64,000 bases of DNA from Diplosphaera chodatii (taxonomy: Eukaryota; Chlorophyta; Trebouxiophyceae; Prasiolales; Stichococcaceae), in the NCBI GenBank assembly GCA_032358165.1, contig JAALGY010000028.1:744001-808000 (forward strand). Reading direction: 5' to 3'. Position numbers and translations under genes: made by a program. Positions 47,571-62,606 of this stretch are shown in pieces. Under the pieces are notes generated by a model. It made no database searches. It was not told where the DNA came from and worked only from the letters and a program-made list of their open reading frames with translations. Position 1 is the first letter of the stretch; each line of letters begins with the position of its first letter.

Positions 47571-49960
47571 ATGGCGACCGACATGGCAGCCATGCTGGAC
47601 GAGGTGCGCAGCACGTAGCTGGAGCACTGGAGCGCACCAGCTCAGTGCGAGGACCTGCTGCAAGGCATGGATGGTCATGCCGCTTTCGGGCGCCATGCAC
47701 CTGAAGTCTCATTTTGTCTGCAGCTGATGGGCAAAGAGCGCAACAAGCCGCTGGCGGAGCGAGAGGACAAGCCGCTGCGCTACTATGACCGCGAGGTCTG
47801 CAAGTACAACCTATGCGGCCTCTGCCCCAACATGCTGTTCACCAACACCAAAAGCTACCTTGGTGAGTGGACTGTTGTTGTTATCTGCTCAGAACCTGGC
47901 ACGCTGTAGCAGATCATGCATGCAGCTCAGGGTGCAGCAGCCATACCGATAGAAGCTTTGGGCTTCTGCCTACAGCTCCTCTCACATTGTGGAGCAATCT
48001 GCTGCAGGGCCATGCAAATATGAGATGCACGACGAGCAGCTGGGCTGGGAGGAGATTCAGGCCGAATACGACGCGCTGTCGGAGCGCGAAAAGCAGAAGT
48101 GCGCTCCTGGGCAGCAGCCGTCCACCTTTAGATAGTGCTGCTCAGTGTCAAGGCAGCAAGCATGGAGGCCTTGGGGTGGGCCCTGAAAGCGTATGTGCCA
48201 ACTGCAGATTGGGCTACGAGAAGGAGCTGATCGGGGTGCTGGAGGGCTTGGTGCGCGACATGGACCGCAAGATCGAGCGCCAAAAGGAGCGTGCCGATAA
48301 GGAGTCAGCCCCAAAGGCGCTGACCGACGCCGATCGCGCAAAACTGGACGAGATGCTGGCCCGCCAGAAAGGTGCGCTTCTGCAGGAAGCAGGGTGTGGC
48401 CAGGTGCCGCAGCGGCCAGCCGATGTGCTGAGGGCACCACGCGTCCCATGTGAACCCCACATGCCGTTCCGCTGCATGGCAGAGGCGGCGACCTCCCGGC
48501 GCAGGGGTCATGGTGGCAGGCTGAGCACTACACATCAATTCACGCCCGCAACCCTGGCTCATCCGAGGGGATCACAACCGCAGCTGTCTAAGGTGGAACA
48601 TTGCCCTGCCCTGCCGACTCACCCAAAGTTGCTCTAGCATCAACAGGCGGCGGCAGCTCAACTGGGGGCCGGGCGAGGTTAGAGCTTAACATATCCACAC
48701 CACTCCCAAACCTGTGAAGATTACCGTTAGGCTTCACAAGGAGCAAAGCCGGTGGTGATCAACGAATGTGTAGCGCCACCCACGTCTGAATGGGAGAAGG
48801 GTGCTGTGTGAGTCAGGTTTGCCGGCCTCACATATGTGAATGCGGAGCACGGCCGTGCGTCTGCTACAGGGCTGGTGGAGCAGTCCGAGCGGGTGGCGGA
48901 GGAGGGGGAGGTGGACGCCTCCATGGCGCTGGCGACGCAGGCGGAGGGGCTCAAGGCGGAGCACGACAAGCTGCTGGCGACGCTGACGGCGCCGGACCGC
49001 ATCATGAGCGTGTGCGAGGTGTGCGGCGTGTTCATCAACTCCACCGACAACGAGCAGCGGCGGGCGGCGGGCCTCGCGCACGCCACCGGCTCGGCGCCCC
49101 CCGCCCCGCCCACCCCCGCGCCGGTGAGCCGCCCGGCCCCTGCGTGCCTCCCTCTGCAGGTTCCGCCTGCTTGCTTGCGTTGCATCATGCACATGCTGCT
49201 CTGCTTGCTGGGTTCTCAGGATATCCGGGTCATTCCTCAAGTTTAAAAAAGCGTTCCGATCCTTGGGGATCGCAGAACAGCGCCCGAGGTCGACAGCCCC
49301 AGCTTATCGCCCCCTGCCTCCCTGATGCAGGAGCACCTGAGCGGGAAGCAGTACCTGGGCTGGCTGGCGATTCGTGACAAGCTCAAGGAGCTGCATGAGA
49401 AGCAGCGCAGCCTGCCGCGGGACTCTGGCCGGGACTCTGGGCGCGAGCGGGACAGGGAGCGGGACAGGGATCGGGATAGAGAACGGGACCGGGAACGGGA
49501 ACGGGACCGTGACAGGGACAGGGACCGTGGCAGGGAGGGCGGCAGAGACAGGGACCGTGACAGGGACAGGTGCGGGAACGTGACGTCTCTGGATGCTTTA
49601 TGCCACTGCCGCCGTCTCACCTTGCAGCCAGGCTAGTCTGCGCAGATGAAAGCTTGCGCCGAAGCTTTGTACCAGCTGACCCGGCTTGATCGTGTTGTGA
49701 AGGGAGCGGGAGCGGGACTCGCGCTCGAGGCATGAGTCGGACCGCCACCGCAGCAGCAGGGACTCAGAGCGCGACCGAGAACGATCACGGTGCTGCTACG
49801 TCCATGAGGAACCAACGCATGTTCCTGCCGGTCTGGCTGCTGCAGTGGTGCAGCCAGTATACACATCCCGCTTCGACCTGACAGAGCTGCTTCCGTGCCC
49901 AGGGAGCGGCACAGGTCCAGCGAGCAGCGGCGGCGAGACCGTGAACGGGACAGGGTCTGA
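47571..49960 (+). CDS. LUC7-like U1 snRNP-associated splicing protein
   Basis: LUC7 proteins stabilise U1 snRNA pairing at 5' splice sites. Exon 1, MATDMAAMLDE (ATG 47571), splices to LMGKERNKPLAEREDKPL (about 47724). The CCCH zinc finger is VCKYNLCGLCPNM with PCKYEMHDEQL (about 47795-47835 and 48007-48040). A coiled coil, YEKELIGVLEGLVRDMDRKI with AKLDEMLARQK (about 48217-48370), follows. The second, C2H2-type finger is CEVCGVFINSTDNEQRR (about 49014-49065) continued in a later exon by EHLSGKQYLGW (about 49330-49362). The C-terminus is a long Arg-Asp/Arg-Glu tail (from about 49430) then RS-type exons, with QRRRDRERDRV ending at TGA 49958-49960. The architecture matches LUC7L fully. Joins of the last RS exons (49700-49900) are approximate. 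Confidence 0.92.
49425..49575. repeat. RD/RE-coding minisatellite in the LUC7-like gene
   Basis: A purine-rich array of GGGACAGGGAC / GGGAACGGGAC hexamer multiples encodes alternating Arg-Asp and Arg-Glu dipeptides. The coding strand is nearly free of T. It lies at the start of the RS-like tail. Confidence 0.85.
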
Positions 49961-50167
49961 CACCTGGCAGCATGCAGGTTGCGACCATCTGGCAGCGCAT
50001 AGACCTGCTAAACATGAGCTGGCAATTGTGCTGGGCAATGGTTGGTTGGCGATGGTGGCGTTAGTACTTCTCGATGTACTGCGCCCAGCATTGGTGCTTT
50101 GCAACAGTCAAGATGCCAGGTGTAACTGGTGCGTATTTTCGTGATGGTAAGCTCACTGCAACGCCAA

Positions 50168-53100
50168 TCAATGCTCTGCAGACTGTTGTGCTGCAGCAAG
50201 TGGCGCGGTGCTGGTCTCCGCATCCCGCACATAGTACAGCAGCGGCTCGTCGCACTTCACCTCCCGTGTCTCCTTCCTCTCTACCCTGAAACCCCGCATT
50301 GCCTCCTCTTCTGTCGCCTGCATATCACACAGCACAGGCTAGCAAAGCATTGCCGACATGCAACCCTAGCGCCTGTCACACGCTCGCTGATGGTCACAGG
50401 TTCATGCGTTGCCATACCACTATAGACCATTGTCATGCAGCACATCCATTGCTGGTGGGTGTACCTGCTCCCCATCGCCAAGCGGCCGCCACTCCCAGCT
50501 GGCATTGCTGACATGAAGGCCATCGATGACTATCTGCGCTTCGGCAGCGCCTGACAGCCGCAAAGCACCGTCCAGCTCCAGTTCCTGGCGTATAGAGCGA
50601 GAAACCATGGCGCATGGTGAGCAATTCGGCCGTTTGGCTTACTGGCATGGCCTCCTATCAATATCTGATCAACCTGGCGGAGACATGCCAGGTCCTATCC
50701 CTTAATACGCATCATCACCCTTCACCAAGCTGCAGCTGTCAATGCCAGGGTGCTTTGGCATTTGTGACTGTCACCTGCAACTGCACATGGCCAACATCCA
50801 GCACCAGGGCTGCCTGCGGCCCGATGTGAACCTGTGCCGGCGATGGCAACCTCTGCCGAAGCTCATCCACCGTCTGCGCATTACAGTGGCAGACACCGCC
50901 AGTCAGTGTCTACACAAGGTATGTCCATGCATGCTCGACTTGCAGTCCGGAGGCATGATGCTGCTCCTTCACGTAAGGCTGCCCCAAGGTGCATCACACC
51001 CAGCATCAGATCAGCGTGGTGCAGTGTCACGCTGTCAAGGAGCTGAGTAGCCCTGCGATGCATGGCACCTGTGCAAAGGCGGGGGTCCACGACACGCGGG
51101 GCCACAGCTGAACGTGCAGCTGGTTGAATGTGGCTGGGGTAGGGTCTGCCACCTCCGCACCAACCGTCCGCAGCATTCTGCAAGCATGCACAGCTGGGTT
51201 GCCGACGGCTCCTGCGCTGCCACAGACCGTTGTGACGCCTCTGCTGATGGGTTCACAGCATGCATGAGCTTGCCACGCGCACATTGGGCGGCCAGATACT
51301 TCGTGTCCGTGGAGGAGGCGAGAGAACCGGTGTCAGCGTCTCGGGAGAAAGCGCACCTGCAGTTTGCGGCATACAGGTCCAGTTCGCCGGTGGTTGCGCT
51401 GTGGCTGGGCAGGCCAGCTGCGACCTTGGCAGCCGCGTCAGCCGCTGAGTTTTTCACTGGCGAATATGCTGCCCAGACCTGCAGTCAAATATGGATTTCT
51501 GCATGCTGGACGGGTGTTGGCTGGCTTCCCACCGAACGTCTTTTCAGACGACCCACACAGAGTTTAGGTCAACAGCAGTGCTGCCGTCCACCTGATTGAT
51601 GACTGTGAAGCCGATCTTTGCTGTTGCAGTCAAGTCCTTGGGGTAATCCTGCACACAGTCGCACCACGCGGCGCCGAGCTCTTCAGATCTGCTCATAGCG
51701 CATTGATGCTACCACTGTATGTGATGCCTCGCTTCCACAGCTGCTCTTTACATGCACACTAGTGCTGGGCATGGTGGCAGGCATGAGTGGCTCACGTTTG
51801 CTCCACCGCCGTCAAGCTCAACGGTCTCACTGCAGGATATGACCGGGTGCGCACCTGCATCATGCACTCCAGGCGGGTGGCGGACTTGAAGGCGGTGCGG
51901 CTGTCGTCCTTGTACTTGGGGTTGACAAACTCGGAGATGAGGCCACGACTGGCCTGCAGCTGCTGCACATACGGCTCCAGCCGCAGCACCAGCTGGTTGA
52001 TGTTGCCTGCACATGCACAAGACAACCCCCTTGTAGGGTAGATGTCATGCTGGCACTCTGCCACACCAGCACATGCATCGGGGGGATCACCTCGAGCCAC
52101 GTCCTATGCAGCAGCACAAGATGGAAGGTTTGTGGCCGGTCACCGCCAGCCAGCCGCCTAGCTGGCCATATGCAGTTCCCGCAGTGGCGTGCCGCACCCG
52201 GGAAGGGCGAGAACCCGGTGTCGTCGTTGACGTCGCCCTCGGGGTGCGTCGTCGCCCGCAGCAGCGGGTCCAGCTGGTTGTACTCCACGTTGATGGTCAT
52301 CTGGTGGCCGCTCGCCTCGTTCCTGAGCAGTGCAATGGCGCCGATGGCCTCCTTGGCGCGGCGGGGCACCGCCAGGGAGTTGACATCGTAGCCGTTGCGC
52401 ACGCTGACGCCTGCACAGCAGCGGCCACGACCAGCTGCTATGGAAGCACTACAGCACAGCACACTGTTCTCGTACTGCAGTGCCTGCGCAACAGCTGAGC
52501 CGAGTGCTTTAGTGGGGGTAGCAAGCGCACCCAGGGCTGCCGGCAGCGCACGGAACACAAGGCCATTGGTGTCCTGGAAGAAGCACAGCCACCGCACCCC
52601 CTGCTCTGCCCACGCCCCCGCCAAGCCGCTGGCGTGCTGTACACACCAGATGACACATTGTGAAGTGAGTCACAAGGGAGATTCACATGGCGCCTCCGCT
52701 GCAGGCAGGGCACAGGTCGCCTTGGGCACACATCAAGCAGACGATGCATGTCAGGGCTGTGACAGCTCCTGGACGAGCCTTGGGCCGCTTGCACAGCTCC
52801 CCTCACCAGCAGTGCGTGCACATCGCCATGCCCATGTGGTTTGGTTTGCAGGCGGAAGGGGTCCTTGGGGTCCAGCGCCAGGTGTGCGTCGCCGTCTGAC
52901 AGACACGGCACCTGCGACGACCACGGAGCCTAGTTTGTCCACCACCAATTATTACATGCACCTCAGTCCGCCAATGCTGTGCTGATGGCGTGTCGCATAA
53001 GAAACTGGCCTCAAGAGCATAGTGCCGAACCCTGACACCCACGGCATTCGATCCATGAGGGGTGTATGCACATTGATCACCTTCTCCTGCTTCAGCAAGT

Positions 53101-54396
53101 GGATCTGGTCTGGAGCGGCGCCAAAGTGGCTATTGTCGGCGAGCAGCTTCTGCGTGGCGGCATGTGTGTCGTCTGACGTCATGATGGCCAGCGGCAGCGG
53201 CCGCCCCGTGCCGCGCCCCGCAGCCCTCGCCTTGGCCTCCAGCGCCAGTATGTTCTCAATGTACAGCTGCGGGTGGTGTGGAGCGGCAGTTCGTCAGCCA
53301 GCCAGACGTGCACAAAGTCAGACCGTCAGCACGCCACGGTTAAAAGTCGCACGTGTGCAATGCTGCAGGTACAGGTGCTCAGCCACTGCTTACTTCTGCG
53401 GAGACCTTACTGCTGCTCATCACTGGACACCAGCAACATGTGTTTGACAGCAGAAACAATCTTTCAACCTGCAGGAAGCAGGCGCCGCGTGCCGTGTCTG
53501 ATGGCAGTGCGAGCTTGATGCCAGAGTAGCCCAGCCGCTCCCCAAGGCCGCCCGCCACCAACACAAATGCCGCCTCACCAGCCGCCTGCACACCTGGCCC
53601 GGGAGTGGCTGTGGTCAGCTCGTGAGGATCAGTCAGATTGGACTGCAGAAGCGGACTGTTGCAGGTTTGCTGTACCGTGGCATGATGCCGGACTGCTCGT
53701 TCTGACTGCACTGACATCATTAGCAGCTACAATGACTTGACCTGCATACCAAGTGTCTCCAGCTCGTTGCAGCGTTCGCTGGCATAGTCCAGCTTCTCCC
53801 CCTCGGGCACGCTGGGCACATACCCGTCGAACGCGTTCTTGCCTACATGTGTAATCCTGCCACCGTCAGGCTTGCCGGCGCTAGCGCTTGCTGTCTTGAC
53901 AACAGGCGTCACATGCCACAGCGCATGGCACGATGTCATCTGATAGGCGTGGGGTTGGCACCTTCACGGGAGTCCTGCAGCAGTCGCCGGGCGTTGCGCA
54001 CATACTGCAGCAGACCGCCCGGGTACGCCTCGTCCAGCTGCACCAGCTGCCCTGCCAGGCGCTGCTTGTCCCCATCTCCTACATCTGCAGGTCCGGATAT
54101 TGCTGCAGTGATGACATGCACCCCAAGCGCAGTGCCCAACATGCGTGTGTCAGAGCTAGGCTGCTGAGGACTCGAAAAGACAGCTGCATGCATCAGGTTG
54201 GCATGGTCTAGCCACGCCACCTGCATTGGACCACCCTGCAGTAAGGTGCTCCTGGCCGTCTGCCACCAGACTGTCCAGCAGACGCTGCTCCTGCACGCAC
54301 ACACCTCTGCTGGTTGCTTCAAGTGATCCTCACATATTGCCACATGACATGCACTCACACCAGCATTCATTCCCGCACCCTTGCACCCAGTCCCAT
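50168..54396 (-). CDS. USP: UDP-sugar pyrophosphorylase
   Basis: USP converts several sugar-1-phosphates plus UTP to UDP-sugars in the cytosol and feeds salvage into cell-wall and glycan synthesis. Exon 1, MGLGAR (ATG 54396), joins [16 protein letters not shown] (about 54290-54243). [20 protein letters not shown] (about 54060-54000) is the USP N-terminal block, then [14 protein letters not shown] (about 53835-53795). The nucleotide-binding loop is [19 protein letters not shown] (about 53565-53510). [18 protein letters not shown] (about 53200-53145), [20 protein letters not shown] (about 52890-52830), [16 protein letters not shown] (about 52605-52555), [17 protein letters not shown] (about 52295-52245) and [20 protein letters not shown] (about 51935-51875) complete the catalytic core. 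A beta-helix C-terminus includes [20 protein letters not shown] (about 50565-50510) and ends in [20 protein letters not shown] before the TGA at 50168-50170. Motif order and content leave little doubt. Confidence 0.93.
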
Positions 54397-55281
54397 GCTG
54401 AGCGGCTGATACGTAGATGATGGCTCAGAAGATTATCACGTGATCGAATGAAGCCCTGTCATGGTTGAACCCTCGGCACGCATTCGATTGGTCCGCCGCT
54501 GCGCATGCGACCGTATGCTTCTGAATGTGGTCCTGCCAAAGATGATCAAGCTTTGCCAGCCACTGGATTACGATTGATAGAGGAAATGCAGGCGCACAAC
54601 AATAGGCTTGCAGGTGTACAAGATGCAGAGTGCAACTCGGGATCTAAGGCATTGATGCTGTGGTGTGGTTACATACCCCGGGAATCCAGCTCGGCAAAAC
54701 TACAGGGCCGTCCCGCAGATTTGCCGAGGAACATGCCTAGGACCCCTGATATGGATAAAGAGCAATCATTTTGAGACGCGGGTTGCGCAGCACATGCATG
54801 CCCATTACAGCACAAATAGCATACAAAGCAGAACGTATCGTGCGACGTGGCTTTCCTGGTGATCGGCCGCAACGCAGTCGTCACACCGCAAGCGTAACGG
54901 TGTTCTGAAAACTGCGCCGTCGAGCACAAGCCTTTCGGAAGGTATGCTCACATGCCCGACCAAGCACCAAACATCATCAGGCTGCATCGACACACAACAT
55001 AACCTTTGTTCCGGGGTCGATAGTCGCAACATGCTTGTTTATGCAAAGCTAAACTGAGCGTGTACAAGCTTCTGACTTTGCATGCAGACTTGAAAAGTCA
55101 GTTGCGTTTACTGGTCTCGAGAGTATCCAAACACATTGAGCAGAGGTATGCACTCCCTCTGTGTATCTTGGCAACGGTTGGCATCCGGCATCTGGACCCA
55201 TGTACACGGCGCACGGCACTGAAATACTTCTCGGCTCTATGCTGCTCTCCTAGCACCCACTGCCGCGTCTGCTGTACGCAG
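54397..55281. other. Divergent intergenic region between USP and POR
   Basis: About 885 bp between head-to-head genes, lower in GC than the coding parts. It should carry the promoters of both, including the presumably light-regulated POR promoter. No distinct element could be read with confidence. Confidence 0.5.
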
Positions 55282-57774
<2,493 letters not shown>

Positions 57775-58362
57775 GCTGTCACAGCTGGCTGCCGCAAACC
57801 GCAGCTGGTGGGAATTTGCACACTCTGGCTGTAAAGATGCGGGACTTGGGCTGCAACACGACCAGCAATAGTGTGCATCGCTTTGCTGTGACACCTTCCG
57901 CCGTGAGCACTCCACTGGATGGTAGTGTGTGGCAGGCCAGGCTATACGAGTGTATTGCAGTACCGCTTCGGGGACATCAGAGGTCATGCGATGTGAACCC
58001 CATGTCTCACATTCTGGGCAAAGTGTGATCAGCGAAAGAACGTTGTGTGGCTCAGGCAAGGCATCTGAACTGAAAGAGTTTGCTTCTAGGGTTTTGCAGG
58101 AAAGCAACGGCTTTCCAGCGTGTGGTTGTGTCGCATCTGATAACTGGTGTTGACTGTCGATCCGAACACACCTTCCAAAAACCCCACGACCCCAAAATCA
58201 TGCTTCCCATGCGCAGACGCTTCTTTGATGCTCCACCCGTCATCAGATGCCAGGGTTGGCATGCCGATCAGGATGCAGATCGATCACGGCCATGCCGCTG
58301 AGGTCCAGCCTGACTCGGGCCTGAGATAGGCCGCTGGCGCTCGAGGGGGGCGCCCGCGCTGC
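57775..58362. other. Convergent gap between the POR and eIF4B-like genes
   Basis: About 590 bp of tail-to-tail intergenic sequence holding both 3'UTRs. No recognisable element. Confidence 0.5.
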
Positions 58363-61300
58363 TCAGGCATCGGCGGCGTCCAGGAGGTCGAACACGTTGC
58401 GGGACTGCGCCTGCGAGCCGGCGGCATGCTGGGGCTCCCGCGCTGCCTCTGGCCTCTGGCCTGCCGACGTCGCTGTGTTTGCTGCCGAGCCGTTGGCCTC
58501 GGAGCCCGCGGCTGGCTGTGGGGGCGGCATGCGGCCGCCGCCACCCCTGCCGCCGCGCCCGGCCGAGGCGGCCCTGCGCCTGTTGCTCTGCTCTGACCTG
58601 CACAGCAGCAGTGTGTGACGTTCATTGCGTGTGCGGAGCGCTGCAAGCCAAGCCATGTACATGTGCTATCGCCCACGTGCAAAAAGGCTCCATGTCACAC
58701 CTCCAACACCCTCGGCAGCACAGGTCCTGAGGATCAAGACGCGGTTTTCAAGGTGAGTATATCAGCAATTTCCCCGAACGCACCACTCGCTGTCCCCTGC
58801 AGGCGGCATGCCGCCCTGCCCCGCGGCATCGCCGCCCTCCCCGGGCGGGAAGCGCCCGCCGCCACGGCCGCCGCGGCCCCGGCCCCGGTCACCCCGCCCG
58901 CCGCGCGGCGCCCTGCGGAATGCATGCCACGCATTTGAGGGGCCCAGCATACAGATATAGCGCCACATCATCACGGCTGTAAGGCAGGCTTGGCAGCAAG
59001 GCAATGTGCCCATTGGCGCTGCCGAGCAAGCAGGTGTCTGCAGCGGTCGTGGCACCCCAGGCCCCAGTCATGTTTCAAGCACAGGGCGGAAGCAAGGGAG
59101 GCAAGTGGGCGCGCACCAGTCGCCGGGTGGGCCGTAGCCGCGGCCGCGGCCCTCGCCCCGGCCGCCGCGGCCCCCGCCCCGGCCGCCGCGGCCCCCAAAC
59201 CGGCCCTCGCCCCGGCCGCCGAAGCGGCCCCCGTCGCCGCGCCCTCCCCGCCGCCCGCGCCCGTCGCCCCTGCCGCCCGCCGCCACATCAGCGGGCGCCG
59301 CTGCTGCAGCAGGCGCTGGCGGCGGCTGCAGGAACACCAAGCAGACCATCAGCTTGAGCACGGGGTCCGCTCGACGGTGTCAGTCTCAAAGAGCGAACAG
59401 ATTTTACAAGTGCCTGACGCCAGTCCTATTTCTGAAATGGATTCACTGCAGGCGAGTTACCTGCTGTGGGAAGTCTGCGACCTCGGCGGCGGCGGCCGGG
59501 TCGGCGAGGCTGACGGCCGGCGCCGCTGGGATGGCGCCCCACGCCTTTGGCGGCGGGGCGGCCGGCTGCTCGGTTCCGTCTGCGGGCGCGGGCGCCGGAG
59601 CCTTCTGCGCTGTTGCCCCTGCACAGTTGGCGTGGCAGGCACATCTGGCGCTGGCGAGGTGCCCTCTGCTTGTCGCCATGGTGAATAGAGCATGCGGTTC
59701 GTTGCAACCCAGAGGGCGTTCAAATGCGCTACGCTCAGCCTTGGGGGGGCACCTGCGGGGGGCGCTGCCGTGGGCGACTTTGGCGTCGTGGGCTGGGGGC
59801 AGGCGCCGCCCGCCGCCAAGCCGCCGGGCGGGGGCTTGGCGGCGCCGACGGCCGCCTGCTTGGCCGCGGCTGCCTCCGCCTGCCTCGCTGCTGCCTCCTC
59901 CGCCTGCGCAGAGGCGAACGATGTGCTGCTTACCTCAAATCAAGCACTGCATGGCGATGTGTCACTGCGGGGCACATGGGCTACGACATGCTCTGAACCA
60001 GCAGTGCGGTTTTGGTACGGTGTGATGCACTGCCCGTCGTCCATTCAGCCACAGCGGAGCATCACTGGGATCCTCAAGCTGTGCCGTAAAGCTACATGGC
60101 AGTGCACACGGGCGAACAGCCCTCATCTGTACCTGACAGGCCGGACCAGGGACTTTGGAACGGCATCTCTTGGAGGCAAACCCTAAACGCACCTTGCGGG
60201 CGTTGTCGCGCTCCTCCAGCTCCTTCAGCCGCGCGCTGACGTCCACCGGCTTGGCATTGCCAAACGGGTTGGACTTTGGCCCCTTTGGCTCCGTGGGCCG
60301 CACCTAGCCACAGCATCGAGGAGGTCACTCGACTGCAACCAGACCAACCATCCTTTCCTGTTTGAACCATTGCAGCAGTGCCACCGATGTGGTCCGGCAG
60401 GCATGACAGCGGTCTGCATTTCCCTGTGCAACTGGACTAGCTTTCCGCACCGTCAAGCTTTGGCGCTCCCCGGGGGCAGGGGCCGCGCCGCCGCCAGCGG
60501 TGGGAGAGGTGGGGGCGCCGCCGCCGCCGCCCCGCCAGCGGGCGCCGCCCGCCGGCTCGTCATCGAAGCGGCCGCCGCCAAACCCTACAGGTCCTCATGT
60601 TTATCAGTCCACACGTCAATGGACAGTTGAGCAGCATCATGGCGGTCTGCATGTGAGCAGCGAGCACGAAACCCCGCGCTGGCGCAATGCTGGCGCACCA
60701 TAGCCGCTGTCCCTGTCCCTGTGGCGGTCCCCTCGATCCCCGTAACCGCCCCCAAACCCGCCACCAAAGCCGCCGCCGCCGCCTGAGCATCAAGGTTTGA
60801 AATGCACGTCTGTAAGGGTGCAGCAGTTGTGTGCAACACTCATCACCGTGTTGCAAGCATCGAGGCTAGATAACCAAGCAGCAATCCTCACCGCGGCCCT
60901 CTGGCTTTGCCTCTGCGATATCGATGCGTAAGGGGCGTCCCATCAGTTCCTGCACATGTGACACGACTGCAGTTGAGCTTGCGCACGTGACTTTTGGTTA
61001 GGCGATTCGGTTTGGGCAGCAAATGCAAGAGCAGTACTGATGCAGCACGGGTTTGCCGTGTGGTGGTGCACAGCACACCATGCCGTTGCGCTCCACGGCC
61101 GCCCCGACCTCGCCGGCTGTGGCAAACTCAACAAAGGCGCCCTTCGGGTTGCCTGTGTCCCGGTGCCGCAACAGCAGCACATCCTGGACCTGTTGCCGTG
61201 AGGAGGTGCACCAGATCAGCACCAGATCTTGCATGAGCATCTGAACAATTCTCGCCCGCAGGTGCATGTGTTGCGAACACACTGCACAGCAACACTGAGA

Positions 61301-62107
61301 GACCCAGCAACAGAGGGCGAATGATGAAGGCAAAGCAAATCAGAAACTGCAGATTCATGGCTGTGGTCGCATGGGCCGGACACCTGCAGGTCGCTGAACA
61401 GCTCGGCGATGTCGCGCTCCTCGGCGGCGTGCGGCAGGTTGCCGATGAACGCCTTGAACGGGGGCTGCGTCGGCGGCGGCCGGCTGGGGCCGCCGCCTGC
61501 GGGGAAGCCGCCGCCGCCGCCGTGGCCGCCGGGCGCGCGGCCGTAGGAGGGGGGCGAGCGCGCCGCTGTGGGGGAGCGCGCCCCCGGCGCCGTCGGCAGC
61601 CGCATGCCCATGCCCGGCGGCGACTTGCCCAGGCTGCCCGCCACCTCCGGCACCTCCGGCAGCGCGGGCACTGCGGACCCGGGCCATGTCAGGCACGCAT
61701 GCAACAGGATGTCGTGCTACACCGACCGCATGCAACTGCTGGCCCTGGCAAGGCAACGCATGATGACCGGGCAGTACTGACGCAGACCCTAACCTCAGAG
61801 TTCGCAGAATTCTGTTTAGATTGCTTGACTGGACGAGGGTGCGCACTGAGACAAGTTCAAGGAGCCACTCACGGTCTGCGCCGCTGGCGCCACTCTCAGT
61901 CACATCCAGCTCATCAGCCCAGCTCATTGCGGACGAGGGGGCGGGCTTGAGGAACTCCGTGATGTGCATGGACACCTTCTCCTTCTTCTTGCGGCCGCCG
62001 GGCTGCCCCGGCACTGCAAGTGCGGGACAGAACGAGCCTTCATGCACCCCTCCACATCTGTAAGATCGTTGATCATGAGAGCGCTTGGCCATACGGACCA
62101 CATCCAT
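58363..62107 (-). CDS. eIF4B-like translation initiation factor with RRM and RGG repeats
   Basis: eIF4B stimulates the eIF4A helicase during scanning. The N-terminus has GGRKKKEKVSMHITEFLK then SSAMSWADELDVTESG (about 62000-61885), matching the KKK...FL...SWADE start of eIF4B. A Pro/Gly-rich stretch leads to the RRM: PFKAFIGNLPHAAEERDIAE (RNP2, about 61465-61405), DVLLLRHRDTGNPKGAFVEF (RNP1 KGAFVEF, about 61185-61125) and MGRPLRIDIAEAKPEG (about 60940-60895). Downstream are Gly-Arg exons with GGGFGGGFGGGYGDRGDR (about 60780-60725), KSNPFGNAKPVDVSARLKEL (about 60275-60215), APKAWGAIPAAPAVSLADPA (about 59550-59490), long RGG blocks (about 59290-59135 and 58915-58830) and the end RNVFDLLDAADA with TGA 58363-58365. 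The first exon and exact start are uncertain; 62107 is the longest frame and probably includes intron. Confidence 0.82.
59135..59290 (-). repeat. GC-extreme RGG-coding repeat
   Basis: Imperfect tandem copies of GGCCGGGGCGGCCGCGG-type units on the minus strand encode Gly-Arg-Gly repeats in the eIF4B-like protein. The coding strand holds many G3-4 runs. Confidence 0.75.
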
Positions 62108-62606
62108 GATTCTGAAAACTTACACATGAAATTTTGCTAAACACTGCAGCAGTAAGATTGGATCTTGGGCACACCAGGGGCCGGTGCCGACGCCATCTCC
62201 GATCGTCACGGAGTGCGACTGTGCGGTATGTCGCTGCTCACCTCACTGTCTGCCTTGAACACAGCTGCATTTGCAACTTCCAAACCGTGTCGAGTGAGTG
62301 AGACCGTTGCAACTCTGCAAGCTAGACTTTTTGGCAAATGAGGACTCTCTGATCAGTGCAATCGGCGGAGGAACTGGCGGCAGGCTGCTGGAAACTCCAG
62401 TGGACGCAAAGTCTGCTTGACGCAAAGTCTGCTTGGCGATGCACGCTATTCACAGCAATCAACCTGCCAAACTGTCATCAGGCAGACTAGCACGTCGTCT
62501 CACACTCGCTCCAAGCTTCTGTCATACAGACACATCTGCTACAAAACCATCCTGCTACAATTCCCTCTGGATGCTGCTCATGACCCTTCGTTGCTTACCG
62601 ACTGAA
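62108..62606. other. Intergenic: 3' end of the SPATA20-like gene to 5' end of the eIF4B-like gene
   Basis: About 500 bp between two minus-strand genes. It may include a short first exon of the eIF4B-like gene. Nothing else is recognised. Confidence 0.4.

Noticed and set aside
48734..49240. Minus-strand frames of 150-170 codons opposite the LUC7-like gene
   Set aside because: Arg/His/Ala-rich composition without family motifs, while the plus strand there encodes the LUC7 coil and second zinc finger.
59354..60025. Long plus-strand Ala/Gly/Pro-rich frames over 58.4-61.9 kb
   Set aside because: They are antisense shadows of the GC-rich RGG exons of the eIF4B-like gene on the minus strand.
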